Shown here: in pieces, positions 20,850-29,101 of the stretch
Position numbering within the stretch: the stretch's first letter is position 1
How the letters are laid out: the number at the start of each line of letters is the position of its first letter
NCBI GenBank assembly: GCA_038198445.1
Contig: JBBPZZ010000121.1
Location: 8,603-72,602 of the forward strand
DNA: 64,000 bases
Direction of reading: 5' to 3'
Source: JACDDK01 sp038198445
GTDB lineage: Bacteria > Actinomycetota > Rubrobacteria > Rubrobacterales > Rubrobacteraceae
Position numbers and translations under genes: made by a program
Notes under the pieces: model-generated
The model's input: only the letters and a program-made list of their open reading frames with translations
Told to the model about the DNA's origin: nothing
Databases searched by the model: none

Positions 20850-21370
20850 AATACCTTGACGAGAGCGGCTTCTCTTTGTGCCTGCCCCCGACGTGCACGT
20901 GGACGAGGAGGGGCCAGCCCCACCAGCATCGGGTGCCGACGAGGTGGGTGTCGCGCGGGCGTGTCAACCTGATCGGCACGCTGTGCCTGGAGGGGGGCGA
21001 AGCCGGCGGGCGTCTGGAATACTCGATGCTCGACGGGCCGTGCCGAACCGGGGAGGTGGTTCTCTATCTGGACGCTCTGGCCGAGGATGCCGAAGAGGAG
21101 GTCGTGGTGGTATTGGACAACGCGCCGTTCCACACGGCGAAGGCAGTGGAGGAGAGGCAGCCCGTCTGGGAAGCGAAGGGGCTCAGGCTCTATTACCTAC
21201 CGGCGTACTGCCCGCACCTCAACCTCATCGAGGGGGTGTGGCGCAGGCTCAAGGGCTTCCTCATGCCGCGTCGCTTCTACGACTCGGTGGCGGAGTTGAA
21301 GGGGGCCATCCTGCATGCCCTGCGCCTGTTGGGGGCCGTAGAGGTTCATTGTCAGCTTGGAGATACTTAA
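20840..21370 (+). CDS. IS630 transposase, second frame (DDE catalytic part)
   Basis: The catalytic half, in the -1 frame relative to the first. It carries the acidic triad in the usual motifs: LKYLDESGFSL (first Asp), VVVLDNAPFHTAKA (second Asp) and HLNLIEGVWRRLKGF (Glu). A GTG at 20840 could start it alone, but expression by frameshift at 20816-20825 is more likely. Its stop codon TAA is not in the element: it is made by the flanking TA plus the next host base. Confidence 0.9.
   Translation: MVLKYLDESGFSLCLPPTCTWTRRGQPHQHRVPTRWVSRGRVNLIGTLCLEGGEAGGRLEYSMLDGPCRTGEVVLYLDALAEDAEEEVVVVLDNAPFHTAKAVEERQPVWEAKGLRLYYLPAYCPHLNLIEGVWRRLKGFLMPRRFYDSVAELKGAILHALRLLGAVEVHCQLGDT
21343..21367 (-). repeat. 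Right terminal inverted repeat of the IS630 element
   Basis: Inverted copy of the left end, beginning AGTATCTC when read inward, with the adjacent TA at 21368-21369. Confidence 0.85.
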
Positions 21371-21394
21371 CCTCGAACAATTGCGAGCCAACAC

Positions 21395-21438
21395 TTGACA
21401 GAATGACACCCATGAACAACAATAAAACGGTACTGTTT
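21395..21438 (+). promoter_or_regulatory. Promoter and probable operator of the TetR gene
   Basis: TTGACA (21395-21400) is followed after 17 bases by AACAAT (21418-21423), a weak -10. Just beyond, AAACGGTACTGTTT (21425-21438) is an imperfect palindrome (12 of 14 symmetric) over the expected transcript start, as for self-repressing TetR genes. It lies 28 bases outside the IS end. Confidence 0.6.
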
Positions 21439-21464
21439 AGTTTACATACTGAAGGAGGCAAGTT

Positions 21465-22130
21465 CTGGCTACTGGCTCTGGAGAACGAAGTTCGCGGGAA
21501 CGGGCGAAGCGGGAGCAGATCCTGACCGGCGCCCGGCGGGTATTTTTGCGGGAGGGATTCGCGGCGGCGAGTACGGACGTGATCGCCCGTGAGGCCGGGG
21601 TCTCAAAGCGCACCCTATACGCCTACTATCCGAGCAAGGAAGAGCTTTTCGGCGATGTGCTGCGCGGGCTCACAATCGAGAACCCGCAGACGCAGTTGTT
21701 GGAATTCTTGCGGGGGATAGAGCCGGGTAGCGTCGAGGAGTTGCGCGAGGCGCTCGTCGGGCTGGCGAAAAAGATCATAGCTACCATGATGGACCCGGAT
21801 TACCTGGCGTTGATGCGGACGATCATCGCCGATTCTCACCGTTTTCCGCAGCTCGGTGAGATCTTCCGTTCCACGGTCCCGGAGAGGGGTATCAGGGAAG
21901 GAGGCGCCATGATCCAACGTTCCCAGGAAGCGGGCGTAGTTGTCCAGGGGGACCCGGAGGTCATGGCGCGAATGTTCATGGGTCCCCTGCTCAGCTACGC
22001 TATGATCGACGGCCTGTTCCGTCCCGATGACGAGCCGCAACCGCCCGGCCCCGAAAAAATCGACGAGATAGTGGACCTGTACATAAAGGCGATCTCCAAT
22101 GGAAGTGAGCCGGAGAGGAGTAAAGGATGA
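21465..22130 (+). CDS. TetR-family transcriptional regulator (apparent CTG start)
   Basis: The open frame from 21453 contains no ATG, GTG or TTG until 21546, which lies inside the DNA-binding domain. CTG at 21465 follows AAGGAGG (21452-21458) by six bases and restores the complete N-terminus: REQILTGARRVFLREGFAAA, then STDVIAREAGVSKRTLYAYY and the PSKEELF helix. From CTG the protein has 221 residues, normal for the family. The C-terminal ligand domain (MDPDYLALMRTIIADSHRFP; late helices to IDEIVDLYIKAI) resembles the AcrR/TetR_C type. It overlaps the monooxygenase pseudogene by ATGA, so its target operon appears to have decayed. Confidence 0.85.
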   Translation: MATGSGERSSRERAKREQILTGARRVFLREGFAAASTDVIAREAGVSKRTLYAYYPSKEELFGDVLRGLTIENPQTQLLEFLRGIEPGSVEELREALVGLAKKIIATMMDPDYLALMRTIIADSHRFPQLGEIFRSTVPERGIREGGAMIQRSQEAGVVVQGDPEVMARMFMGPLLSYAMIDGLFRPDDEPQPPGPEKIDEIVDLYIKAISNGSEPERSKG

Positions 22131-23783
22131 ATACAGACACAGACGTACTCGTGATCGGCGCGGGCCCCGTGGGTCTTTCGGTGGCGAACGTGCTGGCCCA
22201 CTACGGTGTTGACTTCAAAATAATCGACAAGAAGTCTGGACCCACTGACGAGTCCCGGGCGCTTTGGGTCCAGCCCAGGACTATGGAGTACTGGGCAAAA
22301 CTCGGCTTGGCTGAACGGGCCACCGCCGAGGGCCAGACCGTGACGGAGTTCTACGTGTTGGTGGACGCGAAGAAGTATGGCCCGATCGCCTTCGGCGGCG
22401 TCGGTGAAGGGCGTACACCCTATAATTCCGCGCTAGTCCTGGAGCAGAGCAAGAGTGAACGATTGCTGCTAGGCGGTCTCGAAGACCTCGAAACGCACGT
22501 AGAGTGGGAGACTGAACTACTTGATCTACGGGAAACCGAAGAGGGCGTGACGGCGATTCTAAAGCGCTCCGACGGCTCTGAGGAAGAAGTCTCCGCTGAC
22601 TGGGTAGTTGGGGCCGGCGGCGCCCACAGCAACATTCGGCACGCTTTGGGTTTGACGTTTGAGGGGAGAACCTACGAACGGGGCTTTTTCGTGGCCGATG
22701 TGGACATGGAGTGGCCTCTAGGTCACGAGAACATCTACCCGGAGTTCACCTAAAACGGTTTCTTGGGATTTTTCCCCATGCCCGAAGGAGAAAAGCACTT
22801 CAGGGTCGTCGGCACCCTAACACCGGAGCTAAAGGCCAAGCGCGACGCTGGAGAAGAAGCGGACCTCGACGACATACAGGAGGCTCTCGAGAAACTGAGC
22901 GGCGTCGAGATAAGGTTGACGGGCTCGCACTGGATCAGTCTGTACACCGTACAGCAAAGGATGGCGAACCGCTTCCGTTCCACCGGGACGGGCAGGGTCT
23001 TTATAGCCGGTGACGCGGCCCACACACTCGCCGGCCGGAGGCCAGGGCATGAACACCGGTATCGGGGACGCCTTCAACCTGGGATGGAAGCTCGCGTTAG
23101 TCGTAAAAGGTGAAGCGAAGCCCGAGCTCCTCGACTCCTACGAAGCTGAGAGGTTGCCGATAGCACGCTACATCCTCGACAAATCGGACAAACTATTTAG
23201 CTTCGAAGTGACGAGCAAGGCGCTCGTGGACAGGGCCAAAATGTTCGCGCTACCGGGCATCCTCAAGCTCGCCATAAGTACCAACTTGATAGACAGAGTG
23301 TTCTTCAGGTTTAACTCGCAGATAAACCACAACTATCCTGGTAGCCTGGCCGTGGAGCAAGCGCAGAAAGCACCTCGAAAAGGTCCAAAGGCCGGCGACC
23401 GCGCGCCCTACGGTCTCTTCCGCGACGGCACAGACCTCTACGAACTAATGCTGGGATCCGAGCACGACTTGCTCTTTTTTGAGGGCGCGGCTCCGGATCC
23501 CAGCAGGATGGAGGCGGCCCTTGAGGAGGTCGAAGTCTTGCTGGACCGTTATGAGTTGCCTGTCAAAGCTCACCAGATACATACGGAGGATCGGGAACTG
23601 CACGAGCGCTACAGCGCGAAGAGCCCGAGCTTGTTCCTGATCCGGCCCGACGGCCACGTGGCCTACCGGGGCGAGGCCACAGACATTGTTGGTCTGAAAA
23701 TGTATCTGGATAGACTGTTTGTGAAGTACCGTGGCGATCAGAATGGCACTTCTCATGGTACACGGAAGATCGTGAAAGCATGA
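22127..23783 (+). pseudogene. FAD-dependent aromatic-ring monooxygenase, disrupted
   Basis: A group A flavin monooxygenase in three pieces. The FAD site VLVIGAGPVGLSVANVL opens piece one, which stops at TAA 22751-22753. The same frame continues with NGFLGFFPMPEGEKHF, so this is a nonsense change, not a shift. At about 23022-23030 a CA-repeat tract lacks two bases compared with the family motif GDAAHxHSPAGGQGMN, moving the frame. The remainder runs through NTGIGDAFNLGWKLA to a thioredoxin-like C-terminal domain (SLFLIRPDGHVAYRG). Intact length would be about 550 residues, as in pentachlorophenol/MhpA-type hydroxylases. The enzyme is surely inactive as a single chain. Confidence 0.9.
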
Positions 23784-23985
23784 ATACGCTGAGGGTGCTT
23801 GCGAGCCCGAGAGTCTGGCTCCCTCCTGTAGGTACGGTAGCGGTACTAGCCTTGATCTTCTTCGCTTATTTATCCGCCGTGGCGAGCCCGGAAGAGAATC
23901 TGAAGGACCTACCCGTGGCCCTGGTGAACGAGGACCGGGGTGGGGAACTCGGTGGAAAGCAAGTCGAACTCGGGGATCAGGTCGT
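23780..23985 (+). pseudogene. N-terminal fragment of a YhgE/Pip-type membrane protein
   Basis: Begins in ATGA overlap with the previous gene. MNTLRVLASPRVWLPPVG, a membrane helix (VAVLALIFFAYLSAVA) and NLKDLPVALVNEDRGGELGG match the N-terminus of DUF3533/YhgE-Pip export-like proteins, which are normally several hundred residues. After about residue 70 (DQVVE) the similarity ends and the frame runs into unrelated sequence to a stop at 24055. It looks like the left side of a deletion. Confidence 0.75.
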
Positions 23986-24357
23986 GGAGAGACGTGGTGG
24001 AAGTCAGGCGGCTTCTGGCGATGTCCGGACTGACCACGCTCGTGGGAATCGCTAGTGTCATCGAGTACGTCTTCCTCAGCGGAGACCTCTCGCTCATGCC
24101 GCTTTTGGTCATTCCCGGTATCTTCGCGCTGGTGATCGGGCTCGTAATCCTGGGCATCGGCGTCTTTCGGTCGGGGGTGTTGCCGCGTTGGGTGGCGGTG
24201 TTGCTTGTCATGGGGGCGCTTGCGATGCTCGGGTCCAACGAGCAGACCGCGCTTGAGTTGCTGCTGGTCCCTCTCGGGATCGCATGAGTCCGCCGTGGGC
24301 TATGTGCTCTGGCCCGGGAGGGAAGTAGTGAGCGGACAGGCCGCGCGGGTGAGATGA
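23986..24357 (+). pseudogene. C-terminal fragment of a small polytopic membrane protein
   Basis: In the frame different from the YhgE fragment, VEVRRLLAMSGLTTLVG leads into three or four hydrophobic helices (SLMPLLVIPGIFALVIGLVI; WVAVLLVMGALAMLG; ALELLLVPLGIA). This frame stops at 24287, but the likely continuation SAVGYVLWPGRE lies in the next frame up to 24357, suggesting an additional frameshift. No start of its own is convincing. I read it as the right side of the same deletion. The parent family is unidentified. Confidence 0.6.
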
Positions 24358-24388
24358 GCGATACACTGACTGGGTGAAGGAGACGAAG

Positions 24389-24937
24389 ATGGGACGTATT
24401 ATCAAGGTAGTGACACTGTGCGCGCTGGCCCTGGGGATGGGTTTACTCGCTATAGATCAGGCGCCGGCGGCTTACGCCCACGATCACCGGGTACCAAAGA
24501 CGGTGCTGATGAGGGGCCAGCAACAGTTGCAAACCGGCTACCGGGTAAACGAGTACAGTTGGACTTACCCCGCTGGCGACGGTACGTGCGCCAACGAGCA
24601 AGCCTTGCTCGAATCGCGCTTCCCCGACGCGAAAAGGGTCAGGGCTGGTAGCAGGCTACGCGTCCGAATCCTCAAGGTCCAAAGACCCGACTCCTCCAAG
24701 GTGGCGGCGTACCGGGCCGTGGACGGAAACGGGGTCCCAACCGGCAAAGGACAGTTGCCGCGGAAGTCCTTGAAGCCCGTGGTGCAAGATGGCCGGAGGA
24801 TAGGCTGGGACGCTGTCTTCTACGTAAATCGCCCCGGTCGAGACTACTACCTCGTAACCGAGGGACACTGGAAGGACCGGCAAGGCTGTGGAGCGGACCA
24901 GTTCGCCCAGTGGAGCTTCCACGTGAAGACCTCGTAG
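24389..24937 (+). CDS. Secreted hypothetical protein
   Basis: The 182-residue product has a clear signal peptide (MGRIIKVVTLCALALGMGLL, with cleavage predicted after AAYA near residue 30). The mature part has two cysteines (one in GDGTCANEQ, one in RQGCGADQF) that could form a disulfide. The pattern is beta-rich (RVNEYSWTYP; SRLRVRILKVQRP; WDAVFYVNRPGRDYYLV), like a small beta-sandwich. ATG 24389 follows GAAGGAGA at a good distance. I do not recognise the family. It is followed by a strong terminator. Confidence 0.75.
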   Translation: MGRIIKVVTLCALALGMGLLAIDQAPAAYAHDHRVPKTVLMRGQQQLQTGYRVNEYSWTYPAGDGTCANEQALLESRFPDAKRVRAGSRLRVRILKVQRPDSSKVAAYRAVDGNGVPTGKGQLPRKSLKPVVQDGRRIGWDAVFYVNRPGRDYYLVTEGHWKDRQGCGADQFAQWSFHVKTS

Positions 24938-24946
24938 TCCTTGGGA

Positions 24947-24984
24947 CAAGCGAGGAAGATCCCTGCTTGAATCTTCCTCGCTTG
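24947..24984 (+). terminator. Intrinsic terminator after the secreted protein gene
   Basis: A perfect 14-bp stem (24947-24960 with 24971-24984) around a ten-base loop, followed by a T-rich stretch (ATTCTATTTT). It lies ten bases after the stop codon. Confidence 0.85.
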
Positions 24985-25087
24985 CAGCATTCTATTTTCG
25001 TACGGTAGGGCATCGTCCCCGCGATACCAGGCGTGGACAAACTCGGGTCCGTCGCGGTCGGGCATAGAGTGTCCGGTCTCGGAGGTC

Positions 25088-25115
25088 TTGGACCTTGCCG
25101 TGACGATGGTATGAT
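25088..25115 (+). promoter_or_regulatory. Candidate leuS promoter with a long leader
   Basis: TTGGAC (25088-25093), a 16-base spacer and TATGAT (25110-25115). The transcript would have a leader of about 110 bases before leuS, with a possible stem around 25162-25180. I looked for a T-box and did not find its conserved bulge sequence. Confidence 0.5.
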
Positions 25116-25230
25116 GGGTTTATGAGCTCGGCAGGTTACAAAACTATCTTTTCCGGCCCTCGACTATAGGGTCCCGCGCGTTTTCCACGGTTCGGAATCA
25201 GTCGGCATCACATTTTAGAAGGAGTCTCTC

Positions 25231-27663
25231 GTGAGCGAGACGAAACCGAGAAAGACCTACGATCCCACGGCGCTGGAGCACCGCTGGCAGGAGCGGTGGG
25301 CCGAGAGCAGCCTCTACGAGACAGACCAGGGTCCAGCGAAGCCCAAGCATTACGCCCTCACGATGCTTCCGTACCCGAGCGGAGACCTGCACGTCGGACA
25401 CTGGTACGCCATGACGCCGTCGGACACGCGGGCGCGATTCATGAGGATGAACGGCTACCGGGTCTTCTTCCCGATAGGCTTCGACGCATTCGGGCTTCCG
25501 GCGGAGAACGCCGCCATAAACCGGGGCATTCATCCGTACAAGTGGACGATGTCGAATATAGAGAACATGCGCGGCCAGCTCCGGCAAATGGGGGCGATGT
25601 TCGACTTCGACGCCGAGGTCGTGACCTGCGACCCGGAATATTACCGCTGGAACCAGTGGTTCTTCTTGAAGTTCTTCGAGAAGGGGATCGCCTACCGGGA
25701 CTATGCGCCGGTTGACTGGTGCCCCAAGGACAACACGACGCTGGCGCGGGAGCAGGTCGTCGGGCCGGATCGCAGGTGCGAGCGGTGCGGGACGCCGGTA
25801 ATAAAAAAGGACCTCGCGCAGTGGCTGTTCAGGATCACCGACTACGCCGAGGAGCTTCTTGACTTCTCGAAGATAGAGTGGCCCGAGCGGGTAGAGACGC
25901 TGCAACGGAACTGGATCGGTCGCTCGGAGGGCGCGGAGATATCTTTCGACATCGAAGGATATGGTCCTATCGAGGTCTTCACCACTCGCCCCGACACGCT
26001 CTTCGGCGCCACCTTCTTCGTCATGTCCCCGGAGCACCCGGCGGTCGAGAAGATAACGACGCCGGAGCAAGCCGACGAAGTCCAAGCCTACGTCGAGAAG
26101 GCAAACAGGATGAGTGAGATAGACCGGACCGACGTCACCCGCGAGAAGACGGGCGTCTTCACCGGAGCCCACGCCATCAACCCCGCGAACGGGCAGCGCA
26201 TCCCCGTCTACGCCGCCGACTATGTGCTCATGGGCTACGGGACCGGCGCGATCATGGCGGTCCCCGGCCAGGACCAGCGTGACTGGGACTTCGCCGCTAA
26301 GTACGATCTTCCCATCATTCGCACCGTCGAGCCGCCGGATGGTTTCGACGGGGAAGCGTATACGGGCGAGGGACCGGCGATCAACAGTGAGTTCCTCGAC
26401 GGCCTCGGGATCGAAGACGCCAAAAAGCGCATGATCGAACACCTCGCGGAGCAGGGTAATGGAAGGGCGGCGGTGACTTACCGGCTCCACGACTGGCTCA
26501 TCTCGCGCCAGCGCTACTGGGGCACCCCTATCCCCATCGTCTACTGCGATGACTGCGGTACCGTTCCCATCCCCGAAGAAGACCTGCCGGTCCTGCTCCC
26601 CGAGGACGCCGAGTTCACCCCGACCGGAGAGTCGCCGCTCAAGCTGGATGAGGACTTCCGGTACACTGAATGTCCGAGCTGTGGCGGCCGGGCCGAGCGC
26701 GAGACGGACACGATGGACACGTTCATGGACTCCTCGTGGTACCAGTACCGTTACCTCTCTCCCCACTACGACGAGGGGCCATTCGACCCGGAGGTGGGGG
26801 AGCGGTGGCTCCCGGTGGATCAGTACACCGGCGGCATAGAGCACGCCGTCATGCACCTGCTCTACACGCGCTTCTTCACCAAAGTTATGCGGGATCTCGG
26901 GCTCGTTGACTTCGACGAACCGATGAGCAGGCTCTTCAACCAGGGGATCATCCTGGGCGAGGACGCTGAGAAAATGAGCAAGAGCCGCGGTAACGTCGTA
27001 AACCCGCAGGAGTTCGTGGACCGCTACGGCTCGGATGCGCTGCGGTGCTTCCTGATGTTCATAGGGCCGTGGGACCAGGGGGGGCCGTGGGACGGACGCG
27101 GCATAGAGGGCATCTCACGCTTCCTGCGGCGGGCGCTCTCGCTCGTCTCCGAAGAAGGCTCCTCGAACGCCGAGGCGGACCCCGCGGAGCTGAACCGACG
27201 GACCAACCGCACGATAAAGAAGGTTACAGAGGACCTGAAAGGGTTCCGCTTCAACACGGCGCTCGCCGCGCTCATGGAGCACACCAACTACCTGCTGGCG
27301 GTAAAGGAGGAGGTCGAGGACAGTGAGTGGGCCGAGGCCTTGCGGACTTTCGCGCGTCTTCTCGCGCCGCTCGCCCCGCACCACGCCGAGGAGTTGTGGG
27401 CGAAGCTGGGGGAGCCGCACTCGGTCCACGAGCAGAGATGGCCGGGCTGGGAGGAGAGCCTCATAAAGACAGAGGAGATCACCTTGATCGTCCAGGTCAA
27501 CGGCAAGCTGCGCGACCGACTCGACGCGCCGGCGGACATCTCCGAGGAAGCGGCGAAAGAGCTGGCGCTTTCGAGCGAGAAGGTAGGACCCCACGTAGAG
27601 GGACGTGAGATCCGGAAGAGCATCTACGTTCCAGGACGCCTGGTCAACATCGTAGTGGCTTGA
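25231..27663 (+). CDS. leuS: Leucyl-tRNA synthetase
   Basis: Class I synthetase charging tRNA-Leu. The 810-residue product has the HIGH-type motif PYPSGDLHVGHWYAMTPSD, the zinc-like knob (CERCGTPV), the CP1 editing domain (VFTTRPDTLFGATFFVMSPE; YGTGAIMAVPGQDQRD), the second cysteine cluster (CDDCGT; CPSCGG), the KMSKS motif EKMSKSRGNVV and the C-terminal anticodon and ubiquitin-like domains. GTG start after AGAAGGAG. Length is normal for the bacterial type. Confidence 0.97.
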   Translation: MSETKPRKTYDPTALEHRWQERWAESSLYETDQGPAKPKHYALTMLPYPSGDLHVGHWYAMTPSDTRARFMRMNGYRVFFPIGFDAFGLPAENAAINRGIHPYKWTMSNIENMRGQLRQMGAMFDFDAEVVTCDPEYYRWNQWFFLKFFEKGIAYRDYAPVDWCPKDNTTLAREQVVGPDRRCERCGTPVIKKDLAQWLFRITDYAEELLDFSKIEWPERVETLQRNWIGRSEGAEISFDIEGYGPIEVFTTRPDTLFGATFFVMSPEHPAVEKITTPEQADEVQAYVEKANRMSEIDRTDVTREKTGVFTGAHAINPANGQRIPVYAADYVLMGYGTGAIMAVPGQDQRDWDFAAKYDLPIIRTVEPPDGFDGEAYTGEGPAINSEFLDGLGIEDAKKRMIEHLAEQGNGRAAVTYRLHDWLISRQRYWGTPIPIVYCDDCGTVPIPEEDLPVLLPEDAEFTPTGESPLKLDEDFRYTECPSCGGRAERETDTMDTFMDSSWYQYRYLSPHYDEGPFDPEVGERWLPVDQYTGGIEHAVMHLLYTRFFTKVMRDLGLVDFDEPMSRLFNQGIILGEDAEKMSKSRGNVVNPQEFVDRYGSDALRCFLMFIGPWDQGGPWDGRGIEGISRFLRRALSLVSEEGSSNAEADPAELNRRTNRTIKKVTEDLKGFRFNTALAALMEHTNYLLAVKEEVEDSEWAEALRTFARLLAPLAPHHAEELWAKLGEPHSVHEQRWPGWEESLIKTEEITLIVQVNGKLRDRLDAPADISEEAAKELALSSEKVGPHVEGREIRKSIYVPGRLVNIVVA

Positions 27664-27699
27664 TCTCGGCGGTATCAGCGGAGTGACCAGGTACGGGGC

Positions 27700-28728
27700 T
27701 TGCCGTTGATCCGGGACGCCGCCGGGCTCGCTGACCGTATAAGAGCCATACACGAGGCGATGCGCGACGAGCTGGTGGAAGCGTGCGAGAGCAACACTCT
27801 GGAGGTAATGTCCAGAGTCGCCGCCGACGGGCCGGGCGACACGATGTTCGAGATCGACCGCGTTTCAGAGGTGGTACTGGTCCACCGCTTCGAGGACCTG
27901 GCGCGGGAATGGTCGTTCGTGCTGATCTTTGAGGGCCAGGAGTCGGAGGATGGAGTCGTCCTGCCTCGCGGCACAGATCCCGAGAGGGCCGAACTACGAA
28001 TAATAGTTGATCCGGTAGACGGTTCGCGGGGTTTGATGTACCAGAAGCGGAGCGCCTGGACCTTGACCGGCGTCGCCCCCAACCGCGGCCCTGAGACGAG
28101 CCTCGCCGACGTCGAGATAGCGGTTCAGACGGAGATCCCAATCCTCAAGCAACACCTGTGCGATAGCCTCTGGGCCATCACGGGCGGTGGGGCGTCCGGC
28201 GAGCGGGTGGACCGGATCTCCGGCGGGCGCTCGTCACTCCATCCGAAACCTTCTGGAGCCGAGACCATCGCCCAGGGTTACGGCGGGCTGGCCCGCTTCG
28301 TACCCGGCGCCCGCTCGGATCTTGCGGCGATCGACGACCGCGTACACGAACTGGTTCTGGGGCCGATCCGCCGCGGAAAAGCTCAGGCGTTCGAGGATCA
28401 ATACATCTCGACCGGAGGCCAGCTATACGAGTTGGCAGTAGGCCACGACCGTTGGATAGCCGACCTTCGTCCGCTGGTCGAGCCGGTGCTCCAAAGACGC
28501 GGATTGGAACTCGGTCTGTGCTGTCACCCTTATGACCTGTGTACCGAACTCATCGCGCGCGAGGCAGGCGTCATCGTCGGAGACGAACACGGGCGGCAAC
28601 TTAGCGCCCCGCTCGATACGACCTCGAACGTCGCATGGGCCGGCTACGCCAATGCGGAGATCCAGGCTCAGGTAGCGCCCGCTCTACTGACGGCGCTGCA
28701 AGAGCGCGGGCTAACCGACGAAGGCTAG
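27700..28728 (+). CDS. Inositol-monophosphatase-like (FIG superfamily) protein
   Basis: The 342-residue product has the metal-binding phosphatase motif IIVDPVDGSRGLMY (about 105-118) and an upstream acidic TMFEIDRVSE that could give another metal ligand. The second family motif appears as CHPYDLCTELIAREAGV late in the chain. Substrate cannot be told: inositol phosphate, fructose bisphosphate, PAP or another sugar phosphate are possible. TTG start 36 bases after leuS. A large middle region (HDRWIADLRPLVEP) has no close counterpart that I recognise. Confidence 0.75.
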   Translation: MPLIRDAAGLADRIRAIHEAMRDELVEACESNTLEVMSRVAADGPGDTMFEIDRVSEVVLVHRFEDLAREWSFVLIFEGQESEDGVVLPRGTDPERAELRIIVDPVDGSRGLMYQKRSAWTLTGVAPNRGPETSLADVEIAVQTEIPILKQHLCDSLWAITGGGASGERVDRISGGRSSLHPKPSGAETIAQGYGGLARFVPGARSDLAAIDDRVHELVLGPIRRGKAQAFEDQYISTGGQLYELAVGHDRWIADLRPLVEPVLQRRGLELGLCCHPYDLCTELIAREAGVIVGDEHGRQLSAPLDTTSNVAWAGYANAEIQAQVAPALLTALQERGLTDEG

Positions 28729-28740
28729 ACAGATCACCGT

Positions 28741-29079
28741 CTAGAACATCCGGCCGCCGGGTGGGACGTCGTGGTCCGGCGCAAGCAAGACTACCTCACC
28801 GGCCTCATCCGGCACGCCGAGGACGAGCACCTCGCTCTTGAAGCCGGCGATCCTCTTCGGCGGGAAGTTCACGACCGCGACCACCTGCTTGCCGAGTAAT
28901 TTTTTAGGATCATAGTAGGTAGTGAGTTGGGCGCTGGTCTGGCGCGTACCGATCTCCGGTCCGAAGTCTACTGTTAGCTTTATGGCGGGCTTGCGGGCCT
29001 CGGGGAACGGCTCCGCCTCCACTACCCTTCCGACCCGGATCTCTATCTTCTCGAAGTCTTCCCAGCTTATCTCGGACAA
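28741..29079 (-). CDS. csaA: CsaA-like tRNA-binding-domain protein
   Basis: A free-standing tRNA-binding (EMAP/OB-fold) domain of 112 residues. WEDFEKIEIRVGRVVEAEPF is the family opening; DFGPEIGTRQTSAQLTTYY and KQVVAVVNFPPKRIAGFKSE are its core, ending with VLLAPDHDVPPGGRMF. In Bacillus CsaA is a dimeric export-related chaperone; similar domains occur at the C-terminus of methionyl-tRNA synthetase and in YgjH. It is convergent with the phosphatase-like gene. Name by domain and length. Confidence 0.9.
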   Translation of the reverse strand: MSEISWEDFEKIEIRVGRVVEAEPFPEARKPAIKLTVDFGPEIGTRQTSAQLTTYYDPKKLLGKQVVAVVNFPPKRIAGFKSEVLVLGVPDEAGEVVLLAPDHDVPPGGRMF

Positions 29080-29101
29080 GCTATCTCCTCTCCATAAACT
29101 A

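Larger units (their letters stand above)
20300..21367 (+). mobile_element. IS630-family insertion sequence, 1068 bp
   Basis: Imperfect terminal inverted repeats begin AGTATCTC on both ends. The element is flanked by TA on each side (20298-20299 and 21368-21369), the target duplication typical of IS630/Tc1-mariner elements. It carries a two-frame DDE transposase. Both ends and all catalytic acids are present, so it looks intact. Removing it restores a TAA stop for the DUF92 gene. Confidence 0.93.

Noticed and set aside
25120..25230. T-box riboswitch before leuS
   Set aside because: GGGTCCCGCG resembles a T-box fragment, but the conserved GGTGG/ACCGCG antiterminator bulge is missing.
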